A DNA stretch of 64,000 bases from Eupeodes corollae (GCF_945859685.1 NC_079147.1:308758485-308822484); one strand, 5' to 3'. Positions 35,213 to 47,440 are shown, counted from the first letter of the stretch. Notes: generated from the letters alone by a model not told the origin. Numbers and translations are program-made.

Positions 35213-37378
35213 CAGTAGTCCCTCGATAATGTGAACTAATTAAAACAAGGTGTTTTCAGATTTTAGAGGGATTCACATTACTGGAACTTTTTTCAATTCT
35301 CATTAAAATGAACAAAATAATCTTTATATCCATTGAATACAACAAAAATTATTTTTTTTCACAGTTTCAACATTTATTGAATTCTCAAAAAAATAAATAA
35401 ATACAATACCAGTAATTGCGAGCACACTTCATTTAAAAAACTAAAAATAAATCATTATATTTGATTAAATCAATTCTTCATAAAAAAAACTTGTAATTTT
35501 TGATTGTCGAACAGCTTGGCTTAACCTTTCTATTACCACTGCTCTTAGTTTCAGCAAACTGGAAATGGTTTCTGCATCCAGCTCATTTTGATCTGAGTAC
35601 TCAAGCAGCGTATTTGTGCATTGTTTTGCTTGGGAGCTTGTTATTTTAGGAGCTGTAGAGACTTCTTCGGTTTCACTCTCCGAAATATCCTCAGTTGATT
35701 CAGGTTCAATTTCTTCTACGACTACCCATTCTCTAACTTCTTGTATTGATCATTAATCTCCTGCAACTCTCTTTGAAGCAGAGTTTCGAGCAGTGTCCTT
35801 CGTAATTGTAGAAGAGGAATTAAATCTTCTTCTTCCCAGTTTTCTTCACGTGGAAGTATACATTTAAAGCACTTAGCGATAGAGGAAGTGGGAAGTTGGT
35901 CCCAAGACAATTTCAGGTTCATTACAGCATGTCTCAAGGATATTTTTTTTATTCCAGCAGCAATGTTTTCACTTTCTGTTGCATTAATTTCATTAAGCAA
36001 TCGTTTTTTGTAGTATGCTCTGTTTGGGGGAAAAAACATAACTGTTATGTCTCCATCAGGGCTAGTTAGCTTTTCTTTATTGGAGTGACAAGTTGCATTG
36101 TCAAGGAGCAACAGTGTCTTTTTTGGCAAATTATTTTCTCTTAGATAGAGTTTAACCTGGAAAGCGTTAAGAAAAAAACAAAAATATTGTAGGTGCAAAG
36201 TGATCATAGAAATGATTTGCTTAAGACAAAGAATTAATTTAAATAAAGTGCTACAAAATTGTCGTTAAACCTATTTTGAAAGATTTCACTGGTCATCCAA
36301 GCATTTTTGCTGGATCTATAAATCAAACCTTGAAACCGGAAAACGGGGCATTTGTATTTCCCGATAGCTAATGGAGTAAGCAGACCAAAAACGTTATCCT
36401 TTCTTTGCTAGTTTTTCTTCCCGGTGCTGTATGTTCAGTAGACAAAACGAGCGTTTTACTAGGAAGAAGCTTCCAGTATAACCGGCTTATCCGCATTATA
36501 AATTTGTTGTGGAGTACAAGACATTTCTAGTATTGTTTCATGCAGTTTTTCCAAAAATGGATTAACTGCAGTTTTATTACATGACAACTTTTCGCCGCAT
36601 ATTTTTAATGTTCGAACACGATGCCTTTGCTTAAATTTGTGTAGCCAACCTTTACTAGCTTTAAAATTCCGGGCTTCTTTAAATCGCAAATTAAACTGAT
36701 TTGCTTTTCGGCAGAGAAGATCTGTTGAAACTGGAACGTGGTTCTCTCTTTATTTTTTTAGCCACTCGAACAATGCATTTTCCATTATAGGCATTTCAGA
36801 TTTCCTAAGCGTCTTTTTCTTCCCTGGTCCTCATTCATTTTTCTTGCAATGGTCCAGCAGCTTTTTGGAATTCACCGTATTTTTCAGCTAATGCACACCC
36901 AGGATGTCCAGTATTTAAATCATGTAAAATTTGACACTTATCTATTATAGATAAAAACCGATGCGCTTTTTGTTTTGGTGCCATTGCCACATGCACTTAC
37001 AATTTTATTATACAAAAGGAACCAGAGTAAAATTAAACAAACAGAGACCAAGTAAAACACAACTCAACGGAAAATGATAACCCGAAACTGATCAACAAAA
37101 AGCAAACAAATGTAAAATATACACACATAACTCTCCAGTCTGCAGCTGCATTCAACATTTCGGAAGATATGTCTAGACAAATAACAGTAAGCCTGTACCT
37201 TTAAATTGCATTCACGAATAAGAAAAATAGAAAAACTTTTACAAAGGAAATTCACATTACAGAGTCTCTGAAAAATCAGAAGTTCACATTATAGAGATGA
37301 CAATGTAAATTTTTGGCGATTCACATTTTTTAGAGAAATTCGCATTATCGGTAATTCACACTATCGAGGGAAATACAG
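35213..37378 (-). mobile_element. Tigger-like (pogo group) DNA transposon
   Basis: The left end is CAGTAGTCCCTCGATAATGT at 35213. The right end, reverse-complemented, is CTGTATTTCCCTCGATAGTG ending at 37378, and both go on to GAA. TA flanks both sides (35211-35212 and 37379-37380). Further copies of the internal phrase TTCACATTA/TTCGCATTA cluster at 37250-37360. The gene is on the minus strand (35722-36990). At about 2.17 kb the element is close to the usual Tigger length. TIRs beginning CAGT with a TCCCTCG core are typical of Tigger elements. Confidence 0.9.
35722..36990 (-). pseudogene. Tigger-like transposase, broken
   Basis: Read from about 36983: MAPKQKAHRFLSIIDKCQIL, with a helix-turn-helix-like LNTGHPGCALAEKYG, then a region with stops, then 36689-36459 with RNFKASKGWLHKFKQRH (CENP-B-type DNA-binding block) and a damaged first catalytic block (YNADKP where YNADET is usual). 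After more frame loss, 36207-35722 holds KLYLRENNLPKKTLLLLDNA (second catalytic Asp) and FFPPNRAYYKKRLLNEIN; the third acidic residue region is altered (usual form LQPxDQG). The chain ends at a stop at 35722. At least four frame breaks and the missing residues make it inactive. Confidence 0.87.
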
Positions 37379-37380
37379 TA

Positions 37381-37870
37381 CATTCTCGGTTAAGAATAGA
37401 ATCGTCTGAAAATGAGATCAAGGGTAAATTGATGTGCTTACCTGGAAGTGCGAGGGTATAAATGCAACTGAGTAGTTTGACAGAACACTGTAAAAAACCG
37501 AAAGACGTGAAATGGCAGTTTTCGAGTGATGTAAATTTGTTGGTTATAGTTGTATCGCCTATCATTTTCAAAGGTCTTCTCTTGGATTCTATCTAAAAGA
37601 CTTGAACTTCTTTAAGGGGGCACTTGACCAAATATACAAGAAATATTTAAGTTTTGGACAAATAAGGGCTTTTTAAAATAAAGGTTGACAATAAATGGTT
37701 GACAATTTTTTCGAAATTTAAAATAAAAGGGATCTGTGGTACAAAACCCGGGTACTGAAATTTGATTAGGCTCCTTAGAGGATGCAACTGACTATAAACT
37801 ATTGTATGCATCGAAGAAAGGTGAACCAAGGTCATGCATGTTAGTAAAAAATGACTTTAAAGTATTTTAC
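37381..37870. other. Non-coding stretch
   Basis: No gene recognised between the Tigger-like element and LINE D2. Confidence 0.45.
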
Positions 37871-37871
37871 T

Positions 37872-40800
37872 CCCCAATTACAGCGACAAGGGCACCACCA
37901 CCGCTGTCTTAACAACGGATAAAGCCACCTACTGGCTCATATCCGCTTATCTTGGCCACGACAGCCCAATTCCAGGAGACACCTTGAGGAAGGCGATTGC
38001 GGACGCGCAATCGAAAAAAGTTGGTCTCCTAATTGATTCGGACGATAACGCCCATCACACGGTATGGGGTAGCTCTAATGAACCCTCTTACCTCTTACTT
38101 ACCTCTGACTCGATCCACAATCTGATTTCAAACTGGCATGTCTCAAAAGAGAATTCCTTCTCTGACCACAGATACATTCAGTTTGAGCTCATTGATGTGG
38201 CAAATACATCTACGAATTTTCACAATCATCGTAATACAAACTGGGAGTGATATAGGGAGGTACTAGCACAACTGCTTGATCCCAACCTTCTTAAAAGCTC
38301 ATCCAGTAAAGAAGAACTAGACCTTTCTGTGAATCATCTAATGCCCTGTAACCATTTTAAAGGGTACAAAGAAACCTCATTGGTGACGGAAAGAACTAGA
38401 ACCATTCAGAAAGAGATGTCGCAAACTCTTCAATAGATCTATTTGCACTAGATCTTCTTCTGACTATGGGACTTATACAAACAAGCTCTTAAGCAATATG
38501 AAAAAGAAATAAGGAAGAGTAAGAGGTCTTCTTGGAGAAACTTTTGTGGTAAAATAGAAAATACTTCAGAAGCCTCAAGACTCAGGAAAATTCTCTCAAA
38601 AAGTCCAACAATACCCAGTGCTTTAAAGACAGAAGCAGGCACGTGGACTATCACAGATGAAAAATCTCTTAATCTGTTATTAGACACCCACTTTCCAGGT
38701 AGCTTTAACATACTCAACGACTTAACATCAGGATCTCAGGCTTCTATAAGCGATTTAGTTGATCTTATAACGAGGGAAAAACTGCAAAGGGCCATAGACA
38801 CCTTTGGTCCATACAAATCTCCAGGACCATACGGAATCATTCCGGGCGAACTACAAAAATGCTCAGACATGATCATTTCACCATTAGAAATCATTCTGAC
38901 AAGCTGTTTAAGGTTGAGATATATTCCCAAAGCCTGGAGAATGGCAAAAGTAGTCTTCATTCCTAAGGCAGGGCAACCCTCCCACGTTAACCCTAAAGAT
39001 CTACGACCAATCAGCCTATCATCCTTCCTTCTTAAAACCTTGGAAAGATTGATTGAAAATTACATCAGACATAACTTAAAACCATGTCTCTAAGGGAAAA
39101 TCAGTAGAATCAGCACTTCATTCCCTGGTACGTTTTATTGAATATTCCTTCGAATACAAAGAATATAACTTAGCAGCGTTCCTAGATATTGAAGAAACTT
39201 TCAACAACGTCAGATACCAGGCGATCACAACAGCAATGGATAAGCTGAAATTAGAGAAATCACTCATAGATCTTATATAAGTCTCATGCTTAAAAGCAAG
39301 AAAATAACTTCTAGCATGAGAAGTTTTACTACCACTAGATCGGTGAATCGAGGCACACCCCAAGGTGGGGTCCTCTCGCCCCTTTTCTGGAACATGGTAG
39401 TAAACGACCTACTAACATCATTCGAAGCAGAGGGTTTCAGGTAGATTGCCTTTGCTGACGACGTTACAATATCTGTATCTGGGAAACACCCCCAAGTTCT
39501 CTCGGAACTCCTACAAAATGCCTTTAATAGGCGAACAGAATGTGTAACGCAATGTGGTTTGGACGTCAATCCACATAAAACAGAACTAATACTCTTTTCG
39601 AGAAGGTACAAAATTCCTCAGATTATCCCACCCAATATTCAAGGAATACCATTAAGCTTTTCCGACCAAGCTAAATATTTAGGCCTCATTTTAGACAAAT
39701 AACTAAATTGGAAGGCAAATATTGATGAAAGACTAAAAAAGGCTACTGTAGCCTATAAAAAGGCCATAGGATAAAAATGGGGCTTCTCCCCAAAAATAAC
39801 CCACTGGCTATACACTTGGGTAATCAGACCGATACTCATTTATGGAGTTGTCGTATGGTGGACCGCACTAGACAAGATGGTAAATCTAAATAAGCTCATC
39901 AAAGTCCAGCGGTCAGCAGGTGTGTGCATCACAGGAGCACTTCGCTCAACACCAACCGCAGCACTGGAAGTGCTTTTAAATCTAACACCACTTGACATCT
40001 TCTCTAAAAAGGTGGCTGCCAACTCATGTGTAAGGCTTAGAGCCACCTCTCAATGGACCAGTAACAATACTGGACATACAACCATTCTAGACAATTTCAG
40101 ATCTATCCCAAATCGCTTAGACTATACCACCCCAAAAATGGTATTTGGTAAAAGATTCCATGTGTCCATCCCTTCAAGATCCTCCTGGGAAGAAGAGGGA
40201 CCCCTGGAAGACGATGCGGTACACTTCTACACTGACGGTTCAAAGACCGATCACGGAGTTGGAAGTGGTATCTTTTCGGAACAACTGAATCTCAGCCTAT
40301 CATACAGACTTCCCAATCAATGCAGTGTATTCCAGGCAGAAGTAATGGCGATTAAAGAAGCACTATCCTGGCTCAAAGAAAACGTTATATCTTGCAAGGA
40401 TATACGAATCTTCTCGGACAGCTAAGTCGCTCTTAAATCTCTAGCGTCTGTCCCAACAAACTCTCAAACAGTCCACGATTTCCGATCATCTCTGAATGAA
40501 ATGACGGAACAGTTTAATATTCACCTCATTTGGGTGTCGGGCCACAGAGACATTCCGGGAAATTGCAAAGCCGATGACCTCACCAAAAACGGAACACTTC
40601 TGCCTAATGTTAGACAAAATCATAACATAGGAACACCACTTGCTACATGCAAATATCTTCTCAAACAATATGCTCTAGAATCAACAAATGCTAGATGGTC
40701 ACAGAGTACCACCTGCCTAGCAACCAAGCAAATATGGTCAAGCATAGACTTAAAACGGTGAAAAGGCTTAATATCCCTGAGCAGACAAAGTTTGTAAGCT

Positions 40801-41105
40801 CTACAATTGGAGTAATAACTGGACACTGCCTCAAAGGAAGACAAGCTTTGAGGCTAGAGGTCTAAAGAAATGACTGCTGTAGAAGCTGCATGGACAAGGG
40901 GGAAGAGGAAACAGTCCAACACCTTCTATTTACATGTCCACCACTCTCCATTACAAGGAATAACTTTCTCGGTAATCCCTTCTTCGATAATACCAGTGAA
41001 CTGGCAACTAGTCACACAAAACGTCTCTCTAAATTTATTAAAAGTACAAAATGGTTTGTTTCAGCTTAATTTAACGTGTTCTGGTTTTCCTCAGTGGGAA
41101 TGGCT
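37872..41105 (+). mobile_element. LINE family D, copy D2: fullest copy (endonuclease end, RT, RNase H)
   Basis: The plus strand reads the end of the endonuclease (LIDSDDNAHHTVWGSSN, then after an internal deletion FSDHRYIQFELIDV with the SDH motif), a linker, RT entry FGPYKSPGPYGIIPGEL, KAWRMAKVVFIPKAGQ, RPISLSSFLLKTLERLIENY, GTPQGGVLSPLFWNMVVNDL, motif C IAFADDVTISVSG, YGVVVWWTA, then RNase H (FYTDGSKTDHGVGSGIF, VFQAEVMAIKEALSWL, IRIFSDS followed by a stop, HLIWVSGHRDIPGN). A Cys/His-rich C-terminal tail follows in broken frames (40860-40960). The polymerase motif Asp pair and the RNase H acidic residues are present, but stops near 38250, 39093, 39290, 39440, 39700, 39770, 40423 and 40760 disable it. 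The motif A region near 39190 is frameshifted (LDIEETFNN). Confidence 0.9.
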
Positions 41106-41269
41106 TTAGAATAACGGAATCTCACATCTCTGGTCCTAATTACTTCTTTACAGCTTAAATCAAGCCAAAGTTTTCTTTCTTTGGATTTGATAAATTTAAC
41201 CCTATTCGGAATACAATTTCTGATTCCATAAAACAATAGGCCCAAACATGTCTTATGGTTCATCAAACT

Positions 41270-41765
41270 GAGCAGAGAACTATGGTTTATTGGACTTGAT
41301 ATTTCAAAAGCATTTGATCAAAAATGACTTCTCCTATTCAAAAAAGGGTGGTAGTCCACCATGTACCCTTAGCTTTTTATATTCGTTTCTAGATTCATAT
41401 CCAATACAAAATAAAGCAACATTCAATGTATCGGAAAGTCAATGTTGCCTTTTGTGGTAAAATATCAATTCACCGCCTTTTCCAGTATCCATGAGTGGCA
41501 AGGAAACTGAATAACTCGAAGCTCTATGTGTACCACCAACAAGCAAATTTGTACTGCTTTTTTAGCAGATTATGATTTAGTGAAGTGCCTAGTTGCCTTT
41601 CTACTCTCAAAGAACTCATGTGTATTACGTACGACCTCCAGGAATGCTTATCAATATACAATCTGGGTCGATTTCGGTAATTTTTCGAGTATCAAGTACA
41701 GAGGTGCGTTTTTAACGTTTTTAACAACGTGAATGTGGAATGTGATGGCAATATTCAGATATTCT
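41270..41765 (+). pseudogene. LINE family B, scrambled fragment B3
   Basis: At 41290-41340 the plus strand reads GLDISKAFDQKW, motif A of a jockey-like RT. At 41625-41740 it reads SRNAYQYTIWVDFGNFSSIKY then AFLTF, which corresponds to the last C-terminal block of LINE B2 (SRNAHQYTLEPIFGRTVKY). The RT and thumb between are missing, so only 0.5 kb of a 1.7 kb unit remains. It lies directly downstream of LINE D2. Confidence 0.72.
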
Positions 41766-41769
41766 AAAC

Positions 41770-43500
41770 AATAATTTTCATTTTGAGGTGTTATTTTGAC
41801 AACCGTCATTTTCACAAAAATGTAGTTTTAATAAATGGTTGCAACACTGTAAAAGTAAAACATTTTAAAATTTACCATATTTTCGTCTCTTCTACCAATT
41901 TTACTACATATTTGCAACTTTAATCAAACCCTTTGTTGAAAAAGAAAACCAGAAATACAAATGGTCCAAAGTACAAGATACACTTTTCAAACTAATTTTA
42001 CATAAATTCAACTCAAATGAAATCCGTCACTGTACCATTTCTATCTACATAACTGGTTCCGCATGTAGCAAACTATTTACGTACTATGTAAGTACGTATG
42101 TATGTGTACATGTAGTTTCATACATGTATTTTGTACAATTGTACATCAATATGTATTTAGACTGTACAAACATCAGGAAATTGATCTATGACGAGTGTTC
42201 AATTCAGCACCGCAAATATCACAAACTTTTGCAACTTTACGGTTCACTGAATCAAATGAGGAAGCAAGATAAATACAAAACTTCTATAGCTAAAGGTACA
42301 AGAGGACGGAGAACCTGTAAACCGAACTCCCAACACGTAAATAATCGACTCCATAACAAATTTATTTACTTATACTTGTGCATACGCTCATACGTACGAA
42401 TACATAAGTACCTACATAAATGTGTACATTTGTAAAACTAAAATTTTGAAATTTTTTATATTAATTTCTTTTTGGATTGCTCATCGAAATCATGGGAGGC
42501 TCTGTAGTATTTGAGTTCACATTTTCAATATTTTCATAGTCAAACACTCGACTGTTTTTTAAAAATAATATACCTCACATCTAAAAGGACTCTTTCGAGG
42601 GAGCCCTAGGTAAAATGTTGAGTGTTAAATGAACCAGAAGATGTTTTTTTATTTTTTGAAGACCACAGGGTAAGTGACTCTTGCTTTGAGGCATCTGGCA
42701 ATTATTGCAATATGTATCAGAATAATTATGTTAATAAAACACCAGCGCATAAACTGACATAAAAGGGACCAAAAACAAAAACCGATCCACCATCCGTATG
42801 ATTCACACAATCTAATAGACGTGCCCGTGATTAGATTAGTGTGCCCATCCTTAGTTTTTACTACATTTAATTTAACTTACATTAGTTTCTATCATTGTAG
42901 ATTCAGTTTTAAGAGTTTTAAGCGATTAAAAAGTTTGTCATGTTCGATTTAAAAGTCAAGCTAAAGTCTATAAGACTTATTTTACTTAAACAAATATTTT
43001 TCATAACCCAAAACTTTAGTAATTGAAATTGTCAATGATCGCTATAACGAACCTCCCAAAAAACTACAGTATGACTGGTTTCAATAATGGAAACCAATAA
43101 GGTTTAAGTGACCTTTAGCTCAATTTTATTTTTTATTGTAAGGTAAGACCCTCTTAAGAAGAATTAATTAAGAAATGACAAGGAACAATTAAATGAAACA
43201 CATTTATCATGCCTTTCAATTTACCTAAACGAAATTATCTTTAGTGAAAAACTCGAATAACTTAAAGAAAAAGGGTCTAAGGTCCAATTTATGCAATTTA
43301 TTCATGAAATTGTATTATTGGTGTCCAAAGTCCCTCAAATTAAAACCCTTTCGATATCCATTTGGCAATTAGGAAAGCCTAGTGGGACGGTCTAATGACT
43401 TTTTCAGGAGCTTTAAACGGTCACTATGCTTACTCGATAGTGATATGGATATGATACAAACTTAATTCTATGTGAAATGATCAAAATTTACAATTGAATA
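41770..43500. other. AT-rich non-coding stretch
   Basis: No gene recognised. Near 42080-42160 there are many GTAC/TGTACA phrases in both orientations (imperfect palindromes). The frame at 42124-42435 is low-complexity and unsupported. Confidence 0.45.
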
Positions 43501-43504
43501 TTTA

Positions 43505-44030
43505 GAATGAAACAACAACAACTTGTGTGTGCTACCACCAAGTTCATAGGCTGGAGTTATAGCTATTTCACGGGGACCAACCCGATCATCAGACTCCTTT
43601 AGTGGTGCTTAATCGCTTTATGTTCAATTTAATTTTTGAAGAACTTTTGCCCGAGCTGGGCTTGAACAGGCGATCTAGCGTGTGAGGAGCTAGTGCACTA
43701 CGCACTACGCCATGCCACCGCACCCACATGAAAGTTATAAGCCAATTACAGGTTTTTTCGTTCTATAGAACTACACTGAAAAGATTAGCATTTTTCTAAG
43801 CACACACAAGTAATTGTTGTTGTTTTATTCAGGTTCCTTCTATTATCTCCTCTCTTTTTCATAAGGAGCTGCTTGCCGAATTTACAATTAGAAAAATGCT
43901 AATCGGTTCAGTGTAGTTCTATAGAACGAAAAAACCTGTAATTGGCTTACAACCTTCATGTGGGTGCGGTGGCGTAGTGCGTAGTGCACTAGCTCCTCAC
44001 ACGCTAGATCGCCTGTTCAAGCCCAGCTGC
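43505..44030. repeat. SINE-like tRNA-derived sequences in inverted orientation (large palindrome)
   Basis: Arms of about 146 and 141 bp (43654-43799 and 43888-44028) are near-perfect reverse complements around an 88-bp loop. The outer part of each arm looks like a tRNA-derived RNA polymerase III head: GGTGCGGTGGCGTAGTGC (A-box-like), then CGCCTGTTCAAGCCCAGCT (B-box-like GTTCAAGCC). The left arm has a 5-bp insertion relative to the right one. The left unit continues on the minus strand into a body and a TTG-repeat tail that ends near 43507. A similar tail phrase (CACACACAAGT...TTGTTGTTG) also occurs in the loop at 43801-43830. The arms also share about 65 bp upstream of the head, so this may be a fold-back element rather than two independent SINE insertions. 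It abuts LINE E at 44034. Confidence 0.78.
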
Positions 44031-44033
44031 AAA

Positions 44034-44935
44034 GGGCTGCAAACCTATCAGTTTTAGTCGATCGGCATAAGGAGGCAAGTTGGATGTATCATCCCAGAGG
44101 AGGCCACGTAAAGCAAACCGAACGAAACGTCTTTGAACATTTTCAATTCTGAGTGAATGGTTTTCATAAAAGGGAGACCATACTTGGCATGCATATTCAA
44201 GATGAGGACAGACTAGGAAAATGTAAAGCGCTTTAGTTACATAGGGGTTGAAAAATTCTTTTGACCATCTCTTCATATAACCGAGAGATCTATTAGCTTT
44301 ATTAAAAATTTGGTCAAAATGGGAATGGAAATTCAGGTGTTTGTCACACATAATACCAAGATCTCTAATATAGAATCGACTACGTTGACGGTGTCATTAA
44401 GGTAGTGGATCTACCTTTAGGAAAACCATGTTGAGCGGGGTAGAATAAAGGCTTGCAATGGAAACAAACGGAATCATAAACTAAGCTTTCAAAAAGTTTT
44501 GGAATGCATGAAAGTTTAGCAATAGGTCTATAATTGTTAATTTCAGTTTTATTGCCTTGTTTATGAATGGGAAATATAAATGAATCTTTCCATGTATGAG
44601 GAAACACACCTTGGGAAAGAGAGAGTTCAAAGAGTGCAGTTAGAGGTTTTGACAGAGAATGCATACATTTTTTTAGAACAACTGAAGGGACGCCATCAGG
44701 ACCAGAGCTAAAGTTTTCTTTGAGGCTTACGATTTTGGCAAGTACCATTTCTTCAGTTATTGTAAACGATGAAAGGGAGGTTTGAGTGCAACCATCTAAA
44801 TGACTAAAGTAGTGTGGATCAGGATCATGCAGATGTTCAGTATACGATTTGCTAAAGTAATTAGCAAATAGATTTGATATGGTTGTTGGATCAGAGGAGA
44901 TTATGTTGGAGAAACTCCTTGAAGGTGGAAACCCA
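44034..44935 (-). pseudogene. LINE family E fragment (jockey/CR1-like), minus strand
   Basis: Read on the minus strand from 44935: NLFANYFSKSYTEHLHDPDP (linker), MVLAKIVSLKENFSSGPDGV (RT entry with SGPDGVPS), FPHTWKDSFIFPIHKQGNKT, NNYRPIAKLSCIPKLFESLV, and AQHGFPKGRSTT. RT motifs A and C are then deleted, and the chain resumes in the post-RT region (44351-44004) with NKANRSLGYMKRWSKEFFNP, CPHLEYACQVWSPFY and NVQRRFVRFALRGLLW. The family is related to B but clearly distinct in sequence. The internal deletion removes the active site. Confidence 0.85.
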
Positions 44936-44937
44936 TC

Positions 44938-45250
44938 AGATTTTCGTTTGACATTTATAAACTTGCTTGCTTTTGGTATTGATGAATCTCTTTTTTGTTG
45001 GGTTAGAAATTACCTTTCAATCCAAGTTGTATTAGAAGGGTTGAAATCTGTAATCCACAAAATAAACACACTCTAAATTGTTTCGCTGATGATAGTACCT
45101 TTAGCTTATCATATTTGGTTTAAGATTCTCTTCCTTGTTCTTAAAATATGGACTGCCAACGGAGGCGTATCATAAGCTCATTATATTTTGATCTTGAATA
45201 AAAAACAGTTTAGAACTAAATGCTTCGAAAACTGAATTTGTATATCCTCT
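44938..45250 (+). pseudogene. LINE family B fragment B4
   Basis: The plus strand reads LLAFGIDESLFCWVRNYLSI, QVVLEGLKSVIHKIN, then after a deletion NCFADDSTFSLSY (motif C; the ORF B2 equivalent is HCFADDSTLSLSY), then a broken continuation to about 45240 (MLRKLNLY where B2 has NASKTQ). The deletion removes GVPQGSVLSPT. It lies head to head with LINE E. Confidence 0.78.
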
Positions 45251-46555
45251 TATGTAATCGTAACTTGCAAACTAATTAATTCCTTATAGTTGAATGTCAA
45301 TTTTTCAACTAGCATTTGATTTTAGTTTAAATCACTGACAAAAATTAAGTAAGTAATCTGGTCACACTGGTGATGAGTAAGTAAACCGCTGCATATTCAA
45401 CGTCAATCCAGGGGACCGATAATAAGAATTTGCTGCCACAAGTCGAAAATAGTAAAATATTATTATAGAAGTGAAAGTCTCTATACGTACCTACTCTCGG
45501 TCTCGACTGCCATGGTTGTGCCTCCCTTTGGGGTGCATCATCATTATTATTTAAGAAGAGGGAACTTGTTAGATTCTCTGTTTTGGGCATAATTAATTAA
45601 TAACCGTGAATGGATGTTTATGTTTATGACTATAACTATAGATGCCTCTATATGGCAGGATGATGAGAGATGTTCTCTGTGGTTGGCGTGACGCATCCAT
45701 CAGGAGGAATTAACTAAAATGATTGCGGCAACAACTGTGGCGAAGGAGGAACATGCTACATTTGCATTTGACTGACTCAGCTTTGCTTTGCTTGGGGCCA
45801 ATTTGGTACATTTTGGGTTTTTTATATAACGACGTATCTGCTGTTTTCGAAGAGAAAGGAACAATACCTAAAAACAACAACATAATGTTAGGGTATAGCT
45901 ATATTTTTAGGGATTCATTAATAGTCAGGTTCAACTATATTTTCTTTTATGGCATAGCAACAATGAGACTATGAGATTAATTTGTATGCCTGTTGGAAGC
46001 ATACGTACATAAGTCAGCTGAAAAGTCGGATATAAAGTACCTAATTAAGGACCAACTGAAACCTATTCCTGCCTTACATGAACATTAAATCTTTGCTACT
46101 TATATTCGTTACCTAAGGGTATACATAAAACCCAGTTAATGGATATGATTACGTCAGTAAACAGGTAGTAGAAGTGTATGTACTTGGGACTTGGGTAATG
46201 AAGGACATCGCAGGTAATGAGACCTTACCCCTATGATTGCCTATGATATGGTTAACCAGGACTTATTCAAGGTTTTCCTCTCTTCGAGTTCCTATCGCAA
46301 TCATTTGAGCTGGACATCATTTTTGGTTCAATCACTTTTTGAACACCTACTTTTGTTGAATTGGAATAAAACAAAGAAGATTTTTTTATTGGCATGAAAT
46401 TAATTTTCTTTAAGAGATAATTCTGGCATTATATTTAAAATATGATTTCTGGAATATATGACCGCCAAGTCTGGCCTAGACGAAGGGTAAATTCACAAAC
46501 GTCAAGTTTTTTGGAAGTAATGCGATGCTCATCGTTGCTCAGCTGATTACGATTA
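45251..46555. other. Non-coding stretch
   Basis: No gene recognised. The frame at 45345-45590 (minus) and that at 45723-45974 (plus) match nothing I know. Confidence 0.45.
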
Positions 46556-46557
46556 CT

Positions 46558-46751
46558 ATAATAGACTTAACCGAGCTTAAGCCAGCTTAAGGGAACGAAC
46601 CAATATGCAGCCTTATATGTCACTAACCTTAATAGACGTTCTGCTCAGTTTCGTTAAATTTCGCTAACTTTCGCGCAATTACGCAAGAGCCATTTATATG
46701 GCTCGAGCTTAAGCAAATGTCAAATTAGCTTAAGTTACTTGAATCTATTAT
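46558..46751. mobile_element. MITE-like element, 194 bp
   Basis: The ends are ATAATAGACTTAA (46558-46570) and, reverse-complemented, ATAATAGATTCAA (46739-46751), two mismatches in 13. Inside, AGCTTAAG occurs repeatedly (46574 and 46585 on the left, 46707 and 46728 on the right), giving the ends internal symmetry. No coding capacity. The family and target duplication are not determined. Confidence 0.55.
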
Positions 46752-46864
46752 GGTTACTTTTTGTTTTGACGATAACTTCTAACAACTTTTCGTTCGGTTT
46801 TGACATTACCTTACTTAGCGCCGGCAGCCGCGACGTCTAAGTCTATATGGTTCAATTTGGGATA

Positions 46865-47440
46865 TACGAAATAGTTATCATCGTTATATAGTGCTCGACT
46901 CACTATCGTCGTTCTCAAAAAAGTACGGACCAATTACGCCAACGTGTCGGCCCAAAATCCACATAAAACGGTAATTTTTTGAGGATACATTAGCACCTGG
47001 TGAACAGCGCGTGGTTTGGTTTCGTTTCAAATATGGCAACTTTGCTTGTTAATACAACCATTCATCTCTTCCAAATGATGTTCGCTAATCAGCAAAACAA
47101 ACGGCGTTATCTGTGGTCATTATCTTTGAGCTCCTTGGTTAGTTGGATCTTGTACGGGCTTAGGCCCATGTCCCGAGACAAATTCCGCCAAGTTAAAGTC
47201 TGCCAAAGGAGTTATTGTGCAGGGCGAGGAAAAGACTGCCTTTGGTTCTGCTGTACACTTTCACGGACCACGGCGATGTTCTCGGCCAATCTTGCGTTCA
47301 AGGAAAGTACGAATGTTGGCTGATTATTTATTGAACCGGTTGTCTCAATTGTTGAAGAGTAGACTGTGAAGGGCCACCGCGTCTACTATAAAATGAGCGC
47401 AATGCGCGCAACATTTGCGTTAATGAACACTTATTTTATA
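46865..47440 (-). pseudogene. Relic of IS630/DUF4817-type transposase, minus strand
   Basis: Read on the minus strand from about 47330: AENIAVVRESVQQNQRQSF, then LSRDMGLSPYKIQLTKELKD, NDHRxRRLF and WANII, a gap, and YPQKITVLCGFWADTLA at about 46980-46920, with VGVIGPYFF-like sequence in an adjacent frame. These match, in order, the transposase at 8086-9134 (YKIQLTQQLKPNDHGQRREF; PQRVTVCGFWAGGIIAPYFF). The first catalytic Asp block (SDEAHF) is missing. Many stops occur. The plus-strand frame 47000-47323 is an antisense shadow. Confidence 0.8.

Noticed and set aside
43654..44028. Rho-independent terminator or CRISPR-like repeat
   Set aside because: This is a eukaryotic genome; the long palindrome has tRNA-like heads and no array of spacers.
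45345..45974. Two frames (minus 45345-45590, plus 45723-45974) as host exons
   Set aside because: No domain, no clear splice signals in frame, and a codon pattern like the surrounding DNA.
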